Positions 1 to 9,338 of a DNA stretch of 64,000 nucleotides are shown here, one piece after another. Under the pieces are notes generated by a model. It made no database searches. It was not told the DNA's origin and worked only from the letters and a program-made list of their open reading frames with translations. Numbering within the stretch: the first letter of the stretch is position 1; every line of letters starts with the position of its first letter. The stretch covers positions 1,860,001 through 1,924,000 of the forward strand of contig NZ_CP063121.1 in the NCBI RefSeq assembly GCF_014931415.1. Reading direction: 5' to 3'. A program made the translations under genes and the position numbers. Origin of the DNA: Haemophilus parainfluenzae (GTDB lineage Bacteria; Pseudomonadota; Gammaproteobacteria; Enterobacterales; Pasteurellaceae).

Positions 1-48
1 AAAGTTTCGCTATTTTAATGAATTGTTGAGAATTGAGCAAATTTCAAG

Positions 49-81
49 AGAAAAAACTCAAACAAATAACTAAAATGAGTT
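49..81 (-). terminator. Probable gloB terminator
   Basis: On the minus strand a 6-bp stem (AACTCA/TGAGTT) begins inside the gloB stop codon and is followed by six T residues. The stem is short and the loop is about 15 nt, so this is a modest call. The rest of bases 1-79 shows nothing I can name. Confidence 0.45.
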
Positions 82-781
82 AAAACTTATCTTTCGCTAA
101 ACGCCATTGTGTAAATTCGTCTAAATTTTTTGCTTGTAAAAACGGATTAATTTGTTTCTCTAATTCAATCGTTGTCGGCAAACTCGGTTTATCCTCTGCT
201 CGATAACGTTCCACTAAAACACGTTGATTTTTGACCGCACTTTTATCCGCCAAGACGGTTTCCGCAAAAGCTAAATTACTCAGCGTATATTCATGAGCGG
301 GACAAACCACGGTTTCATTAGGTAATTGATTAAAACTCTGCATAGATTCAAACATTTGAGCAAAATCTCCCGTAAATACGCGACCACAGCCTGCAGAAAA
401 TAACGCATCACCGCAAAATAAATGCCCATCCACCAAATAGCTGACATGCCCTGCCGTATGACCACCACTTGGCAAAACTTCAATATGATAATGTACCGTA
501 TTAATCACGCCACTATCCATAATGTTGGTTGCCCCTTTATTTGCACATTCTGTTGGGCCGAAAACAGGCACATTAGGATAATATTGCTTAAATGCCGCGA
601 CACCTTGCACATGATCATCGTGATAATGGGTTAATAACACCGCTTCTACGTCTAACTTATTCGATTCTAAATACGGAATTAAACGGGTTATTTCTGGGAT
701 ATCGATCACAATTACAGGGAAATTTTCTCGTCTATAAAGCCAAATATAGTTATCATTGAGCGCAGGAATAGGAACTAGCAT
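80..781 (-). CDS. gloB: Hydroxyacylglutathione hydrolase (glyoxalase II)
   Basis: This enzyme hydrolyses S-lactoylglutathione to D-lactate and glutathione, the second step of methylglyoxal detoxification in the cytosol. The metallo-beta-lactamase fold is shown by THYHDDH at residues 51-57, HTAGH at 108-112, the bridging Asp in FCGDALF near 125 and PAHEY at 161-165. These residues bind the two metal ions. At 233 aa it is a little shorter than E. coli GloB (251 aa). Its start codon lies 10 bp from that of the divergent methyltransferase, the same divergent pairing as gloB/yafS in E. coli. The methylglyoxal synthase gene mgsA is also in this window, at 20.1 kb. Confidence 0.95.
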   Translation of the reverse strand: MLVPIPALNDNYIWLYRRENFPVIVIDIPEITRLIPYLESNKLDVEAVLLTHYHDDHVQGVAAFKQYYPNVPVFGPTECANKGATNIMDSGVINTVHYHIEVLPSGGHTAGHVSYLVDGHLFCGDALFSAGCGRVFTGDFAQMFESMQSFNQLPNETVVCPAHEYTLSNLAFAETVLADKSAVKNQRVLVERYRAEDKPSLPTTIELEKQINPFLQAKNLDEFTQWRLAKDKF

Positions 782-791
782 AAATTACCTT

Positions 792-1508
792 ATGAAAATA
801 GGATTAACATTGAATTGGAAAGCCAAATGGCACAAACTACTTCTTTCACCTGAAAGTTGGCAAGCGTTACCACAAGGTGAAGCCTATTGTAACGTATTAA
901 CCGATTATTTTGCCCAATGGACACCAAAAATTTTAGGCTATCAAATTCTGAAAGTCGGTGCCTTAAGTGGTGAAATTGCCTTTGACTTGCCTTTACATCA
1001 TCAAATTGTGTTAGGCGAAAAAACAGCGCATTTTCCTACCGCACTTTTAAATGAAACCGATAGTTTAATTCAAGCATCGCCGTTAGCCTTGCCTTTTATT
1101 GAAAAAGAAATGGATGCTTGCTTATTGGCGAACACCTTAAATTTTGCGCAAGATCCTCACCAAATATTGCGTGAAGCTCATCGTGTTTTAAAGGATGATG
1201 GCTGGATTTTCATCACGTTATTTAATCCGCTGAGTCCCTTGCTTTTCAAACCGAAATTAGGCGAATTTAAGTTCCGACAATATGCTACTTGGCGAGTGGT
1301 TGACTGGCTATCATTATTAAATTTTGATGTGATTGCAGAAGAAAGACTATCCATAAAACAAGAAAAGAGCACGCTTTGTTCTCCGCTCTCCGTGATCGTT
1401 GCCCAAAAACGAACCTATCCGTTAACACTGAATCCTGAGAAAGCGCGGTCAAAAATGCCGGCGTTTTTAGAGCCGGCAGGTGCATTTAAAGAAATCAGAA
1501 CAGAATGA
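792..1508 (+). CDS. yafS: YafS-like class I SAM-dependent methyltransferase
   Basis: A predicted methyltransferase of 238 aa; the substrate is not known. The segment with LLANTLNFAQDP and the following HRVLKDDGWIFITLFNP matches the later strands of the methyltransferase type 11 fold. The usual glycine-rich SAM loop is weak and is represented by the KVGALSGE region, as in YafS. I chose ATG at 792 rather than the in-frame ATG at 756, because 756 lies inside gloB and the protein from 792 has the family length (about 240 aa). No strong ribosome binding site is visible. The gene ends on the base next to the convergent yegP stop. Confidence 0.8.
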   Translation: MKIGLTLNWKAKWHKLLLSPESWQALPQGEAYCNVLTDYFAQWTPKILGYQILKVGALSGEIAFDLPLHHQIVLGEKTAHFPTALLNETDSLIQASPLALPFIEKEMDACLLANTLNFAQDPHQILREAHRVLKDDGWIFITLFNPLSPLLFKPKLGEFKFRQYATWRVVDWLSLLNFDVIAEERLSIKQEKSTLCSPLSVIVAQKRTYPLTLNPEKARSKMPAFLEPAGAFKEIRTE

Positions 1509-1847
1509 TTATTCTGTCACTTCTTTGATTACTGCTGAAGATGCATTATTCATTACAGACTCAACGCCTTTTTCTGCTGCAGCTTGAGAAGAATAATATT
1601 GGCTACGGCCAATTTCTTGGTGGTTAGCTGCTTTTAATACGAAATAAGGTTTATCATTTTTCGCTACGCGATATTCAAAGTTTTTCGCATCCACGCCATT
1701 TTTTTGCACTGAAGCAATACCGTTTTCAGCTGATGCTTTAGTTTTATAAAGTTCGCTAGTTAAAATCACTTGTCCGTTTGCTGCTTTTAAGTTGAACATA
1801 AATTGTCCGTCTTTAGCCACTTTTAATTCATAAAATCCTTGAGCCAT
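1509..1847 (-). CDS. yegP: YegP-type DUF1508 tandem-repeat protein
   Basis: A small protein of 112 aa made of two copies of the DUF1508 unit. Each copy has the pattern 'F..KAANGQ-I--S..Y..KA.AE.GI.SV..N', the first at about residues 3-50 and the second at about 53-100. No signal peptide is present, so it is probably cytosolic. The cellular role of the family is not established. The ATG at 1847 is preceded by GGGAG six bases upstream; a longer reading frame would need a TTG start that overlaps this Shine-Dalgarno. Its stop codon directly abuts that of the convergent yafS-like gene. Confidence 0.85.
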   Translation of the reverse strand: MAQGFYELKVAKDGQFMFNLKAANGQVILTSELYKTKASAENGIASVQKNGVDAKNFEYRVAKNDKPYFVLKAANHQEIGRSQYYSSQAAAEKGVESVMNNASSAVIKEVTE

Positions 1848-2026
1848 GATATCTCCCAATTGGTTGATTTGTTTATAATTTTACCCACGCAGAAAATGCC
1901 TTTCTGCGCCAAGCTAATTTACCCTTAAAAATCAAGGAAAACAAGAGCAGAAGTGCATAAATTTTATGCTTGATTAGCTCTCTAAACTCCCCTATGATGC
2001 TCGGGCTTTTTATAACAGGAACAATT

Positions 2027-3790
2027 ATGACCGAACAAACATTTATTCCCGGCAAAGATGCCGCACTTGAAGACAGTATTTCAAAATTTCAACAAAAATT
2101 GACCGCACTTGGTTTCAATATTGAAGAAGCCTCTTGGCTTAATCCTGTGCCAAATGTATGGTCTGTACACATTCGTGATAAGGATTGCCCACAATGTTTT
2201 TCTAACGGCAAAGGCGCAAGTAAAAAAGCAGCGTTAGCATCTGCATTAGGTGAATATTTCGAACGTCTTTCCACCAACTATTTCTTTGCTGATTTCTATT
2301 TAGGACAAGAAATTGCTAACGATGATTTTGTTCATTACCCCACTGAAAAATGGTTTCCAATTGAAGACGATTCCCTTTTACCACAAGGGATTTTAGACGA
2401 TTATTTATGGGATTATTTCGATCCAAACCAAGAACTAACCCCAGAATTGCTTGTGGATCTGCAATCCGGTAATTACGATCGCGGTATTGTCGCTATGCCT
2501 TATGTGCGCCAATCCGATCAAGAAACCGTCTATATTCCACAAAGTATCATTGCGAATTTATACGTTTCTAACGGGATGTCCGCTGGTAACACAAAAAATG
2601 AAGCACGTGTGCAAGGGCTTTCTGAGGTCTTTGAGCGTTACGTAAAAAATCGCATTATTGCAGAAGCAATCAGTCTTCCTGAAATTCCAAAATCCGTGAT
2701 GGATCGCTATCCATCCATTCAAGCCTCTATTGCCAAATTAGAGGAAGAAGGTTTCCCTATTTATGCCTTTGATGCCTCATTAGGTGGCAAATATCCTGTC
2801 ATTTGCGTGGTATTGCTCAACCCAAATAACGGCACGTGCTTTGCCTCTTTTGGTGCACATCCGAATTTCCAAGTGGCATTAGAGCGTACCGTAACGGAGC
2901 TTTTACAAGGTCGCAGCTTAAAAGATCTCGATGTATTCTCTCCTCCCTCATTCAATAATGATGATGTGGCTGAACACGCTAACCTTGAAACACACTTCAT
3001 TGATTCTAGCGGTTTAATTTCTTGGGATTTATTCAAAAATACGCCAGATTATGAGTTTGTAGATTGGGATTTCTCAGGTTCAACCCAAGAAGAATATGAA
3101 AACTTGATGGCTATCTTTAATGCAGAGGAAAAAGAAGTCTATATCATGGATTACAACCATTTAGATGTTTATGCTTGCCGCATTATTGTGCCTGGCATGT
3201 CTGATATCTACCCTGCTGATGACCTCATTTATGCCAATAATAATATGGGTATGGACTGGCGCGAGATCTTGTTGGATCTATCACACCATCATCATGATGC
3301 TGAAACTTACCAAGAGTTATTGGCTGAATTAGATGAGCAAGATATTGACGATGCCACACGTGTTCGCGAATTTATCGGTATCGTGGCGCCAAAAGCAAGC
3401 GGTTGGACAACATTACGTGTCGGTGAGCTCAAATCCATGCTTTACTTAGCATTAGGTGAATTAGAATTAGCCTTAGATTGGGCAAACTGGACGATGAATA
3501 TGAACAGCTCTGTATTTACGCCAGAACGTGTGAATTACTATCGTGCCTTAATCAGTATCATTGAATTGCATTTAGACAATACTCGCGATCCACAACAATA
3601 TCGCACTGTGTTTGAAAGAATGTATGGCAAAGAAGCCGTTCAACAAGCTTGGGCTGCGGTAGCTGAAAAAGGTAACCCCTTCTATAACTTGCCAGCCAGC
3701 GATGAAATGCTTGAAAACTTCAAAGAACACCAAGCTTTACTTGGTGCTTATGCGAAATTACAAAAAGCCAAACGAGAAAATTGGAAATAG
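2027..3790 (+). CDS. ycaO: YcaO-domain protein, ribosomal S12 methylthiotransferase accessory factor
   Basis: The 587-aa product matches E. coli YcaO (586 aa) closely from its first residues. YcaO proteins carry an ATP-dependent cyclodehydratase-like fold; the E. coli member has been linked to beta-methylthiolation of ribosomal protein S12 alongside RimO. The N-terminal half contains the ATP-binding region, including GKGASKKAALASALGEYFER near residues 60-80. The C-terminal part is a helical, TPR-like extension. The ATG at 2027 follows AACAGGA at a good distance; the upstream in-frame ATGs have no such site. The gene stands alone with its own terminator before gyrA. Confidence 0.93.
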   Translation: MTEQTFIPGKDAALEDSISKFQQKLTALGFNIEEASWLNPVPNVWSVHIRDKDCPQCFSNGKGASKKAALASALGEYFERLSTNYFFADFYLGQEIANDDFVHYPTEKWFPIEDDSLLPQGILDDYLWDYFDPNQELTPELLVDLQSGNYDRGIVAMPYVRQSDQETVYIPQSIIANLYVSNGMSAGNTKNEARVQGLSEVFERYVKNRIIAEAISLPEIPKSVMDRYPSIQASIAKLEEEGFPIYAFDASLGGKYPVICVVLLNPNNGTCFASFGAHPNFQVALERTVTELLQGRSLKDLDVFSPPSFNNDDVAEHANLETHFIDSSGLISWDLFKNTPDYEFVDWDFSGSTQEEYENLMAIFNAEEKEVYIMDYNHLDVYACRIIVPGMSDIYPADDLIYANNNMGMDWREILLDLSHHHHDAETYQELLAELDEQDIDDATRVREFIGIVAPKASGWTTLRVGELKSMLYLALGELELALDWANWTMNMNSSVFTPERVNYYRALISIIELHLDNTRDPQQYRTVFERMYGKEAVQQAWAAVAEKGNPFYNLPASDEMLENFKEHQALLGAYAKLQKAKRENWK

Positions 3791-3807
3791 TTGATTTTCT
3801 CTCAATC

Positions 3808-3840
3808 ATAAGGCGGACTTAATGTCTGCCTTATTTATTT
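3808..3840 (+). terminator. ycaO terminator
   Basis: An 11-bp stem (ATAAGGCGGAC with GTCTGCCTTAT, one G-T pair) with a 5-nt loop, followed by a T-rich stretch, 18 bases after the ycaO stop. Confidence 0.8.
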
Positions 3841-3901
3841 CCGCATTAAAAAACTGCTTTAAAATCAACCGCACTTTTCACACAAAAACGCTTAAATTTA
3901 T

Positions 3902-3909
3902 GCTATAAT
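3902..3909 (+). promoter_or_regulatory. Extended -10 promoter element for gyrA
   Basis: TGCTATAAT is a perfect extended -10 element 35 bases before the gyrA start. No good -35 hexamer lies 17 bp upstream, as is common for extended -10 promoters. An uptake signal (3868-3876) lies just upstream. Confidence 0.6.
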
Positions 3910-3943
3910 TCGTCGCAATTTTTTGATCAAAAAAGGAATAAAA

Positions 3944-6589
3944 ATGACGGATTCAATCCATTCCTCTATTACCCCAGTCAATATTGAAGAAGAACTAAAA
4001 TCTTCTTACCTTGACTACGCCATGTCGGTGATTGTTGGGCGTGCTTTGCCTGATGTGCGTGACGGTTTAAAACCGGTACATCGACGTGTGCTTTTCTCCA
4101 TGGATCAATCTGGCATCACTGCCGGCAAAAAATACGTAAAATCTGCCCGTGTGGTAGGTGATGTAATCGGTAAATATCACCCGCATGGTGATTCTGCGGT
4201 GTATGACACTATTGTGCGTATGGCACAGCCGTTCTCATTACGCTACATGTTGGTCGATGGGCAAGGTAACTTCGGGTCAATCGACGGTGACGCGCCAGCG
4301 GCAATGCGTTATACCGAAGTCCGTATGCAAAAAATTACCCAAGCGCTATTGACCGACTTGGATAAAGAAACCGTAAATTTCTCGCCAAACTATGATGGCG
4401 AATTAATGATTCCAGATGTATTACCAACTCGTATTCCTGCACTTTTAGCAAACGGTTCTTCCGGTATTGCGGTGGGGATGGCAACGAATATTCCACCACA
4501 CAACTTAAATGAAGTTTTAGATGGCTGCTTGGCTTACATTGATAACGAAAACATCACCATTGATGAGTTAATGCAATATATTCCAGGTCCAGACTTCCCA
4601 ACAGCAGCATTAATTAATGGCCGTAAAGGGATTGAAGAAGCTTATCGCACAGGTCGCGGCAAAGTGTATGTTCGCGCTCGTGCTAGCGTAGAAACCACAG
4701 ATAAAGGCAAAGAGCAAATCATTGTGACCGAATTGCCTTATCAAGTGAACAAAGCCAAATTGGTAGAAAAAATCGCTGAGCTCATCAAAGATAAAAAAAT
4801 CGAAGGTATCAGCAATATTATCGACCTTTCTAACAAAGAAGGGATCCGCATTGAAATCGACATCAAACGTGATGCCGTAGGCGAAGTAGTATTAAATCAC
4901 CTCTATGCGCTTACCCAAATGCAGGTGACTTTCGGGATCAACATGGTGGCCTTAGATCACGGTCAACCACGTTTATTCAACTTAAAACAAATCATTGAAG
5001 CCTTTGTGATGCACCGTCGCGAAGTGGTGATTCGCCGTTCTTTATTTGAATTGCGTAAAGCCCGCGAGCGTACTCATATTTTAGAAGGTTTAGCGGTTGC
5101 AACCTCAAATATCGATGAAATCATCGATATCATCCGTCAATCGAAAGAGCGTAAAGAAGCCGCAGAAAAATTAATTTCTCGTCCTTGGAAACTGAATAAC
5201 GAAATTTTAGGCTTGCTTGATGCAGCGGCACGTCCGGCTGAATTAGCTGCTGAATTTGGTATTAAAGGTTCTGATTACTACCTTTCTCCAGAACAAGTTG
5301 ATGCAATCTTAGAACTTCGCTTGCACCGTTTAACGGGTCTTGCTACCGAAGAAGTCATCAATGAATACAAAGAGTTATTAGTTAAAATTGCAGAACTTCT
5401 CCACATCATCAACAGCCCTGAGCGCTTGATGGAAGTGATTCGTGAAGAGCTTGAACAAGTACGTGCACAATTCGCCGATGAGCGTCGTACCGAAATTACT
5501 GCCGCTTCCGGTGATATTGATTTAGAAGATTTAATTGCCCAAGAAGATGTAGTGGTGACCCTTTCTCACGAAGGTTATGTGAAATATCAACCGCTTACCG
5601 ACTACGAAGCTCAACGTCGTGGTGGTAAAGGTAAATCCGCAACGAAGATGAAAGATGAAGACTTCATCGAAAAACTCTTAGTGGCGAATACTCACGATAC
5701 GATTCTCTGCTTCTCTAGCCGTGGTCGTTTATATTGGTTGAAAGTCTATCAATTACCACAAGCGAGCCGTGGCGCACGTGGTCGTCCAATTGTAAATATT
5801 CTACCGTTACAAGAAAACGAGCGTATCACCGCAATCTTGCCAATCTCTGCTTATGAAGAAGATAAATTCGTCATCATGGCAACGGCCGGCGGTATTGTGA
5901 AGAAAATCGCGCTAACTGAATTCAGCCGTCCACGTTCAAGCGGTATCATCGCCTTGAACTTACGTGATGAAGATGAATTAATCGGCGTGGATATCACCGA
6001 TGGTTCTAACGAAATCATGTTGTTCTCTTCGCAAGGTCGCGTAGTGCGTTTCGCGGAAAGTGCAGTCCGTGCAATGGGTCGTTTAGCAACAGGTGTTCGC
6101 GGTATTAAACTCGCCCTCACCAACGACATCGCTGACGATGAAAGTGCGGTCGAAATTGAAGAGGTTTCCGATGATAATGCAGAAGAAACCCTCGATCTCA
6201 ATATCGATAAAGTGGTTTCCTTAGTTGTGCCGAAAAATGACGGCGCAATCCTTACGGCGACGCAAAACGGTTACGGTAAACGCACACAATTAAGCGAATA
6301 CCCAACCAAATCCCGTAATACCAAAGGGGTGATTTCGATTAAAGTGAGCGAACGTAACGGTAAAGTCGTTGCCGCAACACAAGTAGAAGAAACTGACCAA
6401 ATTATGCTTATCACCGACGCAGGTACCTTAGTGCGTACTCGTGTAAGTGAAGTCAGCATTGTTGGCCGTAACACCCAAGGTGTTCGTTTAATTCGTACCG
6501 CAGAAGATGAGCACGTAGTCAGCCTTGAACGTGTTTGTGATGTGGATGATGAGGATGAAGGCTCTGAAGATGTGACTTCTGAAGAATAA
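3944..6589 (+). CDS. gyrA: DNA gyrase subunit A
   Basis: Subunit A of the GyrA2GyrB2 type II topoisomerase that introduces negative supercoils. The product is 881 aa. The catalytic tyrosine is Y123 in AAMRYTE, and the GyrA-box QRRGGKG needed for DNA wrapping is present before the C-terminal beta-pinwheel. The quinolone region reads [10 protein letters not shown], with S84 and D88 in the susceptible form. The C-terminal tail is highly acidic, as in other gyrases. I chose ATG 3944 because it follows AAAAAAGGA and gives the known MTDSI-type N-terminus; the frame is open 21 bases further upstream. The gene is monocistronic with a strong terminator. Confidence 0.98.
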   Translation: MTDSIHSSITPVNIEEELKSSYLDYAMSVIVGRALPDVRDGLKPVHRRVLFSMDQSGITAGKKYVKSARVVGDVIGKYHPHGDSAVYDTIVRMAQPFSLRYMLVDGQGNFGSIDGDAPAAMRYTEVRMQKITQALLTDLDKETVNFSPNYDGELMIPDVLPTRIPALLANGSSGIAVGMATNIPPHNLNEVLDGCLAYIDNENITIDELMQYIPGPDFPTAALINGRKGIEEAYRTGRGKVYVRARASVETTDKGKEQIIVTELPYQVNKAKLVEKIAELIKDKKIEGISNIIDLSNKEGIRIEIDIKRDAVGEVVLNHLYALTQMQVTFGINMVALDHGQPRLFNLKQIIEAFVMHRREVVIRRSLFELRKARERTHILEGLAVATSNIDEIIDIIRQSKERKEAAEKLISRPWKLNNEILGLLDAAARPAELAAEFGIKGSDYYLSPEQVDAILELRLHRLTGLATEEVINEYKELLVKIAELLHIINSPERLMEVIREELEQVRAQFADERRTEITAASGDIDLEDLIAQEDVVVTLSHEGYVKYQPLTDYEAQRRGGKGKSATKMKDEDFIEKLLVANTHDTILCFSSRGRLYWLKVYQLPQASRGARGRPIVNILPLQENERITAILPISAYEEDKFVIMATAGGIVKKIALTEFSRPRSSGIIALNLRDEDELIGVDITDGSNEIMLFSSQGRVVRFAESAVRAMGRLATGVRGIKLALTNDIADDESAVEIEEVSDDNAEETLDLNIDKVVSLVVPKNDGAILTATQNGYGKRTQLSEYPTKSRNTKGVISIKVSERNGKVVAATQVEETDQIMLITDAGTLVRTRVSEVSIVGRNTQGVRLIRTAEDEHVVSLERVCDVDDEDEGSEDVTSEE

Positions 6590-6607
6590 TTGATCTTCCA
6601 TTAAATA

Positions 6608-6641
6608 AAAGCCCCGCGTTTTGACACGCGGGGCTTTTTTA
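6608..6641 (+). terminator. gyrA terminator
   Basis: A very GC-rich perfect stem (AAAGCCCCGCG pairing with CGCGGGGCTTT) followed by six T residues. It is a textbook intrinsic terminator. Confidence 0.93.
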
Positions 6642-6687
6642 TTGGCATCTAAAAATCTCTTTTAGAAATCTATTCTATTGATGAAAA

Positions 6688-7245
6688 CTACTCGCCTTCT
6701 TCTAATTCATCAGCCATTGCAGCCAAGATTTCACGGGTTAAATACGCTAATGAACGATAGAAAGGAAGTGTGGCATAAGTTTCCACTTGGGTTAAGAATT
6801 TCGCTGCACAAGGTAATAAGAAATCACCGAATAAATCTTGTTGAGCGGATAGCGATTCCGTGTTGTCTTCTAGCCAAGAGGCTGTAAGCAATAACAAGGC
6901 GAAATGATCCACATTCTCTGCCTCTGGCACGTTACGAGCATGACGGAAATCCATAAAACGTTGCACATCTATATCATAACTTGAAATAGCTGTCGGCACG
7001 TTACCGTTTGGACCAAACAATTTTTGATATTCTTGATCAAGTAACGTTAAATCAATTTTCATCTGTAAATTATCAATGGCCGCTTCACTTTCTTTATCCG
7101 TAGAAAGTGCCCACACTTGACTTAAACCTTGTTGTTGCAGCCAATCAAATACCCCAGTTAAAATCGGATCTGTGGGGCTGCGATAAAATAAGTTGCCGAA
7201 TAGGCGGCTTATTAAAGAAAAATTATTAACTTGAGTTTCTGACAT
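6688..7245 (-). CDS. ycdY: TorD/DmsD-family chaperone, YcdY-like
   Basis: A cytosolic all-helical chaperone of the TorD family, 185 aa. These proteins bind Tat signal peptides or apo-forms of redox enzymes; E. coli YcdY has been reported to help mature the metalloprotein YcdX. Family signs are SRLFGNLFYRSP near the N-terminus and the conserved LLLTASWLED helix at about 125-135, with the C-terminal segment ending DELEEGE as in YcdY (184 aa). The ATG at 7245 follows AGGAAAG; a TTG 27 bases upstream is open but overlaps the previous gene and lacks a site. It is the last gene of the minus-strand run that begins at qmcA. Its partner here is not evident. Confidence 0.85.
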   Translation of the reverse strand: MSETQVNNFSLISRLFGNLFYRSPTDPILTGVFDWLQQQGLSQVWALSTDKESEAAIDNLQMKIDLTLLDQEYQKLFGPNGNVPTAISSYDIDVQRFMDFRHARNVPEAENVDHFALLLLTASWLEDNTESLSAQQDLFGDFLLPCAAKFLTQVETYATLPFYRSLAYLTREILAAMADELEEGE

Positions 7246-7268
7246 CTGTTGCTTTCCTATGATTGTGC

Positions 7269-7874
7269 TCAAGATTGAGCTAAAAGTGCGGTCAATTTTG
7301 CCGTTGTTTTTTCAGCAGCTTCATCAAGCATCGCCTGGCGGGCTGCATCATCGATAATGTGAATATCTCCGAACAGCGTGTAATCCACATTCTCGATACC
7401 GCAATAATTAAATAAACCATTGATCAAACAATGATTGAGGGACTTATCCACGCCGTATTCTTGATATTTTGCTACGCTACTCCCTATGGTGATAAATTGT
7501 TGCATTGCTTTATCTTGAAGCAGACCTTTGGATTCACCATTCTCTGTTTTATAAGCAAAACCATGGCTTAATACACGATCCAAATAGCCTTTCAACATGG
7601 CGGGAAACCCCATCCACCATAAAGGATAAACCATCGTAATCAAATCTGCTTGGCGAATAAAATCATGTTCCTGCTGAATTTCTGCGGGGATAATACCCTT
7701 ATTAGCCGATTGTAATTCTTCAAAGGAAATAATTGGATTAAATTCCATGGTGTAAAGATCGCGCAAATAGGTTTCAACACCAAGCTGTTGGCTTGCTTTT
7801 ACAACGCGATCCACGATGGCACGACCAAAACTTTTTTGGCTATTGGGATGCGCAAAAATAATCAAATGATTCAT
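7269..7874 (-). CDS. NAD(P)H-dependent flavodoxin-fold oxidoreductase (NQO1/MdaB family)
   Basis: A predicted FMN/FAD quinone reductase-like protein of 201 aa. The first strand and phosphate loop read IIFAHPNSQKSFG, and the central signature YPLWWMGFPAMLKGYLDRVL is typical of the NAD(P)H dehydrogenase (quinone) flavodoxin-2 family. Such enzymes reduce quinones or related electrophiles by two electrons. The ATG overlaps the stop of nfeD upstream (ATGA), so the two are translationally coupled. The physiological substrate cannot be told from sequence. It could equally be annotated as a general NADPH dehydrogenase. Confidence 0.85.
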   Translation of the reverse strand: MNHLIIFAHPNSQKSFGRAIVDRVVKASQQLGVETYLRDLYTMEFNPIISFEELQSANKGIIPAEIQQEHDFIRQADLITMVYPLWWMGFPAMLKGYLDRVLSHGFAYKTENGESKGLLQDKAMQQFITIGSSVAKYQEYGVDKSLNHCLINGLFNYCGIENVDYTLFGDIHIIDDAARQAMLDEAAEKTTAKLTALLAQS

Positions 7875-8326
7875 TCTTCTACCTTTTTAACTAACAATGT
7901 AATGCCATCAACGCGTTCTACCACCACAAGATCATTCACATTTAGGTGCTCGCCTTGAATACGCCATGTAGTATCGCCAAAAGCACCACGACCAATCCCG
8001 TTAGAACCAATTTCTAACACCGTTCCTTTTTTACCTAACAAAGTATGATCCCGTTGGTTTAAGGTTGTACGTGATTGATCTTGATTATCTTTGCTATGCT
8101 GGTATTTCCACCAAAGCAACGAGAGAATAATCGCTAAAATCGCATAAAAAACGGCTAAGGCGGTTAAGGATAAACTCGGCACCAATGCCATTACGCCTGC
8201 TGCCACAATCGCAGCCAAGCCCCACCACAATAAAAACACACCTGGTACGAGAGTTTCAGCGATTAATAACACAAAACCTAATACCAACCAATGCCATACT
8301 GACCAAGTTGTTAACCAATCTGCCAT
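7871..8326 (-). CDS. ybbJ: NfeD-family membrane protein
   Basis: A 151-aa inner-membrane protein with hydrophobic segments at about residues 10-28, 32-50 and 52-73. A C-terminal OB-like domain follows, containing GKKGTVLEIGSNGIGRGAFG. NfeD proteins are usually encoded beside an SPFH/stomatin gene, and qmcA lies directly upstream here, so the two probably work as a membrane pair. The family's biochemical role is unsettled; links to membrane microdomain organisation have been proposed. Its stop overlaps the start of the following reductase gene by ATGA. A hairpin made from two uptake signals separates it from qmcA. Confidence 0.88.
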   Translation of the reverse strand: MADWLTTWSVWHWLVLGFVLLIAETLVPGVFLLWWGLAAIVAAGVMALVPSLSLTALAVFYAILAIILSLLWWKYQHSKDNQDQSRTTLNQRDHTLLGKKGTVLEIGSNGIGRGAFGDTTWRIQGEHLNVNDLVVVERVDGITLLVKKVEE

Positions 8327-8342
8327 ATCAACTCCTTGAGAG

Positions 8343-8373
8343 AAAAAGTGCGGTCATTTTTAACCGCACTTTA
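8343..8373 (-). terminator. Inverted uptake-signal hairpin between qmcA and nfeD
   Basis: Two uptake signals in opposite orientation (8346-8354 and 8363-8371) form a 10-bp stem with an 8-nt loop. On the minus strand it is followed by TTTTTCTC, so it can act as a partial terminator between qmcA and nfeD. Confidence 0.7.
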
Positions 8374-8378
8374 AGAAA

Positions 8379-9293
8379 TTACGCTTTTTTATCGCCTTTT
8401 AACAGTTCGGCAATACCCGCTACCGAGCCGATTAAATTACCGGCTTCAAGCGGCATCATGACCACTTTGCTATTCGGTGAACCACCGATTTGTTTTAAAG
8501 CTTCCGTGTATTTTTGTGCAATAAAGTAATTAATTGCTTTGGTATCACCGCTAGCAATCGCTTCTGACACCATTTGGGTTGCTTTCGCTTCCGCTTCTGC
8601 TGCACGCTCACGTGCTTCTGCTTGTAAGAAGGCTTCTTGACGCTCCCCTTCCGCTTTCAGAATGCGGGCTTGTTTTTCCCCTTCTGCTCGTAAAATTTCT
8701 GCCTGACGAATACCTTCCGCTTCCAAGACTTCCGCACGTTTATTACGTTCTGCTTTCATTTGGGCATTCATGGAATCAATCAATTCACGTGGTGGACGCA
8801 CATCACGAATTTCAATACGGGTAACTTTAATCCCCCAAGGATTGGTTGCTTCATCCACAATTGCCAGCAATCGACCATTAATAGAGTCACGTTGGGAAAG
8901 CATTTCATCTAATTCCATCGAACCTAATACAGTACGAATGTTAGTCATGGTTAAATTGATAATCGCCTGTTCTAAATGATTAACTTCATAAGCTGCACTG
9001 CGGGCATCAATCACCTGAACGAAACACACCGCATCAATGGATACGTTGGCGTTATCCTTAGAAATGACTTCTTGTGATGGAATATCTAATACCTGTTCCA
9101 TCATATTGATCTTACGACCAACACGATCCACAAATGGTACAACAAAGTTTAAGCCAGGCATTAAAGTGTGGGTATAACGCCCAAAACGCTCAATCGTCCA
9201 GTTATAACCTTGCGGTACAGTTTTGAGTGCTGAAAAAAGTACAACTACAACTAATACAATAAAGACGATTGCGGCAATAGATAAGCCTTCCAT
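8379..9293 (-). CDS. qmcA: SPFH/stomatin-family protease-associated membrane protein QmcA
   Basis: A 304-aa membrane-anchored SPFH protein. A single N-terminal membrane segment (about residues 5-23) is followed by the SPFH domain (about 25-200) and a long charged coiled coil rich in EAEGERQ-type repeats (about 200-260). Such proteins form large oligomeric rings; E. coli QmcA has been connected with the FtsH protease and with membrane microdomains. Length and pairing with an NfeD gene match E. coli ybbK-ybbJ. It is the first gene of the minus-strand run 9293 to 6688. Confidence 0.92.
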   Translation of the reverse strand: MEGLSIAAIVFIVLVVVVLFSALKTVPQGYNWTIERFGRYTHTLMPGLNFVVPFVDRVGRKINMMEQVLDIPSQEVISKDNANVSIDAVCFVQVIDARSAAYEVNHLEQAIINLTMTNIRTVLGSMELDEMLSQRDSINGRLLAIVDEATNPWGIKVTRIEIRDVRPPRELIDSMNAQMKAERNKRAEVLEAEGIRQAEILRAEGEKQARILKAEGERQEAFLQAEARERAAEAEAKATQMVSEAIASGDTKAINYFIAQKYTEALKQIGGSPNSKVVMMPLEAGNLIGSVAGIAELLKGDKKA

Positions 9294-9338
9294 AGGTTGC
9301 TCCTTAATGATGAGGAAATATGAGAAAAGTCTATCAAA

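Noticed and set aside
1..79. End of another gene at the left edge
   Set aside because: No open frame of note enters from the left, and the bases look like an AT-rich spacer with the gloB terminator.
3944..6589. Quinolone resistance change in GyrA
   Set aside because: Ser84 and Asp88 are both in the susceptible form.
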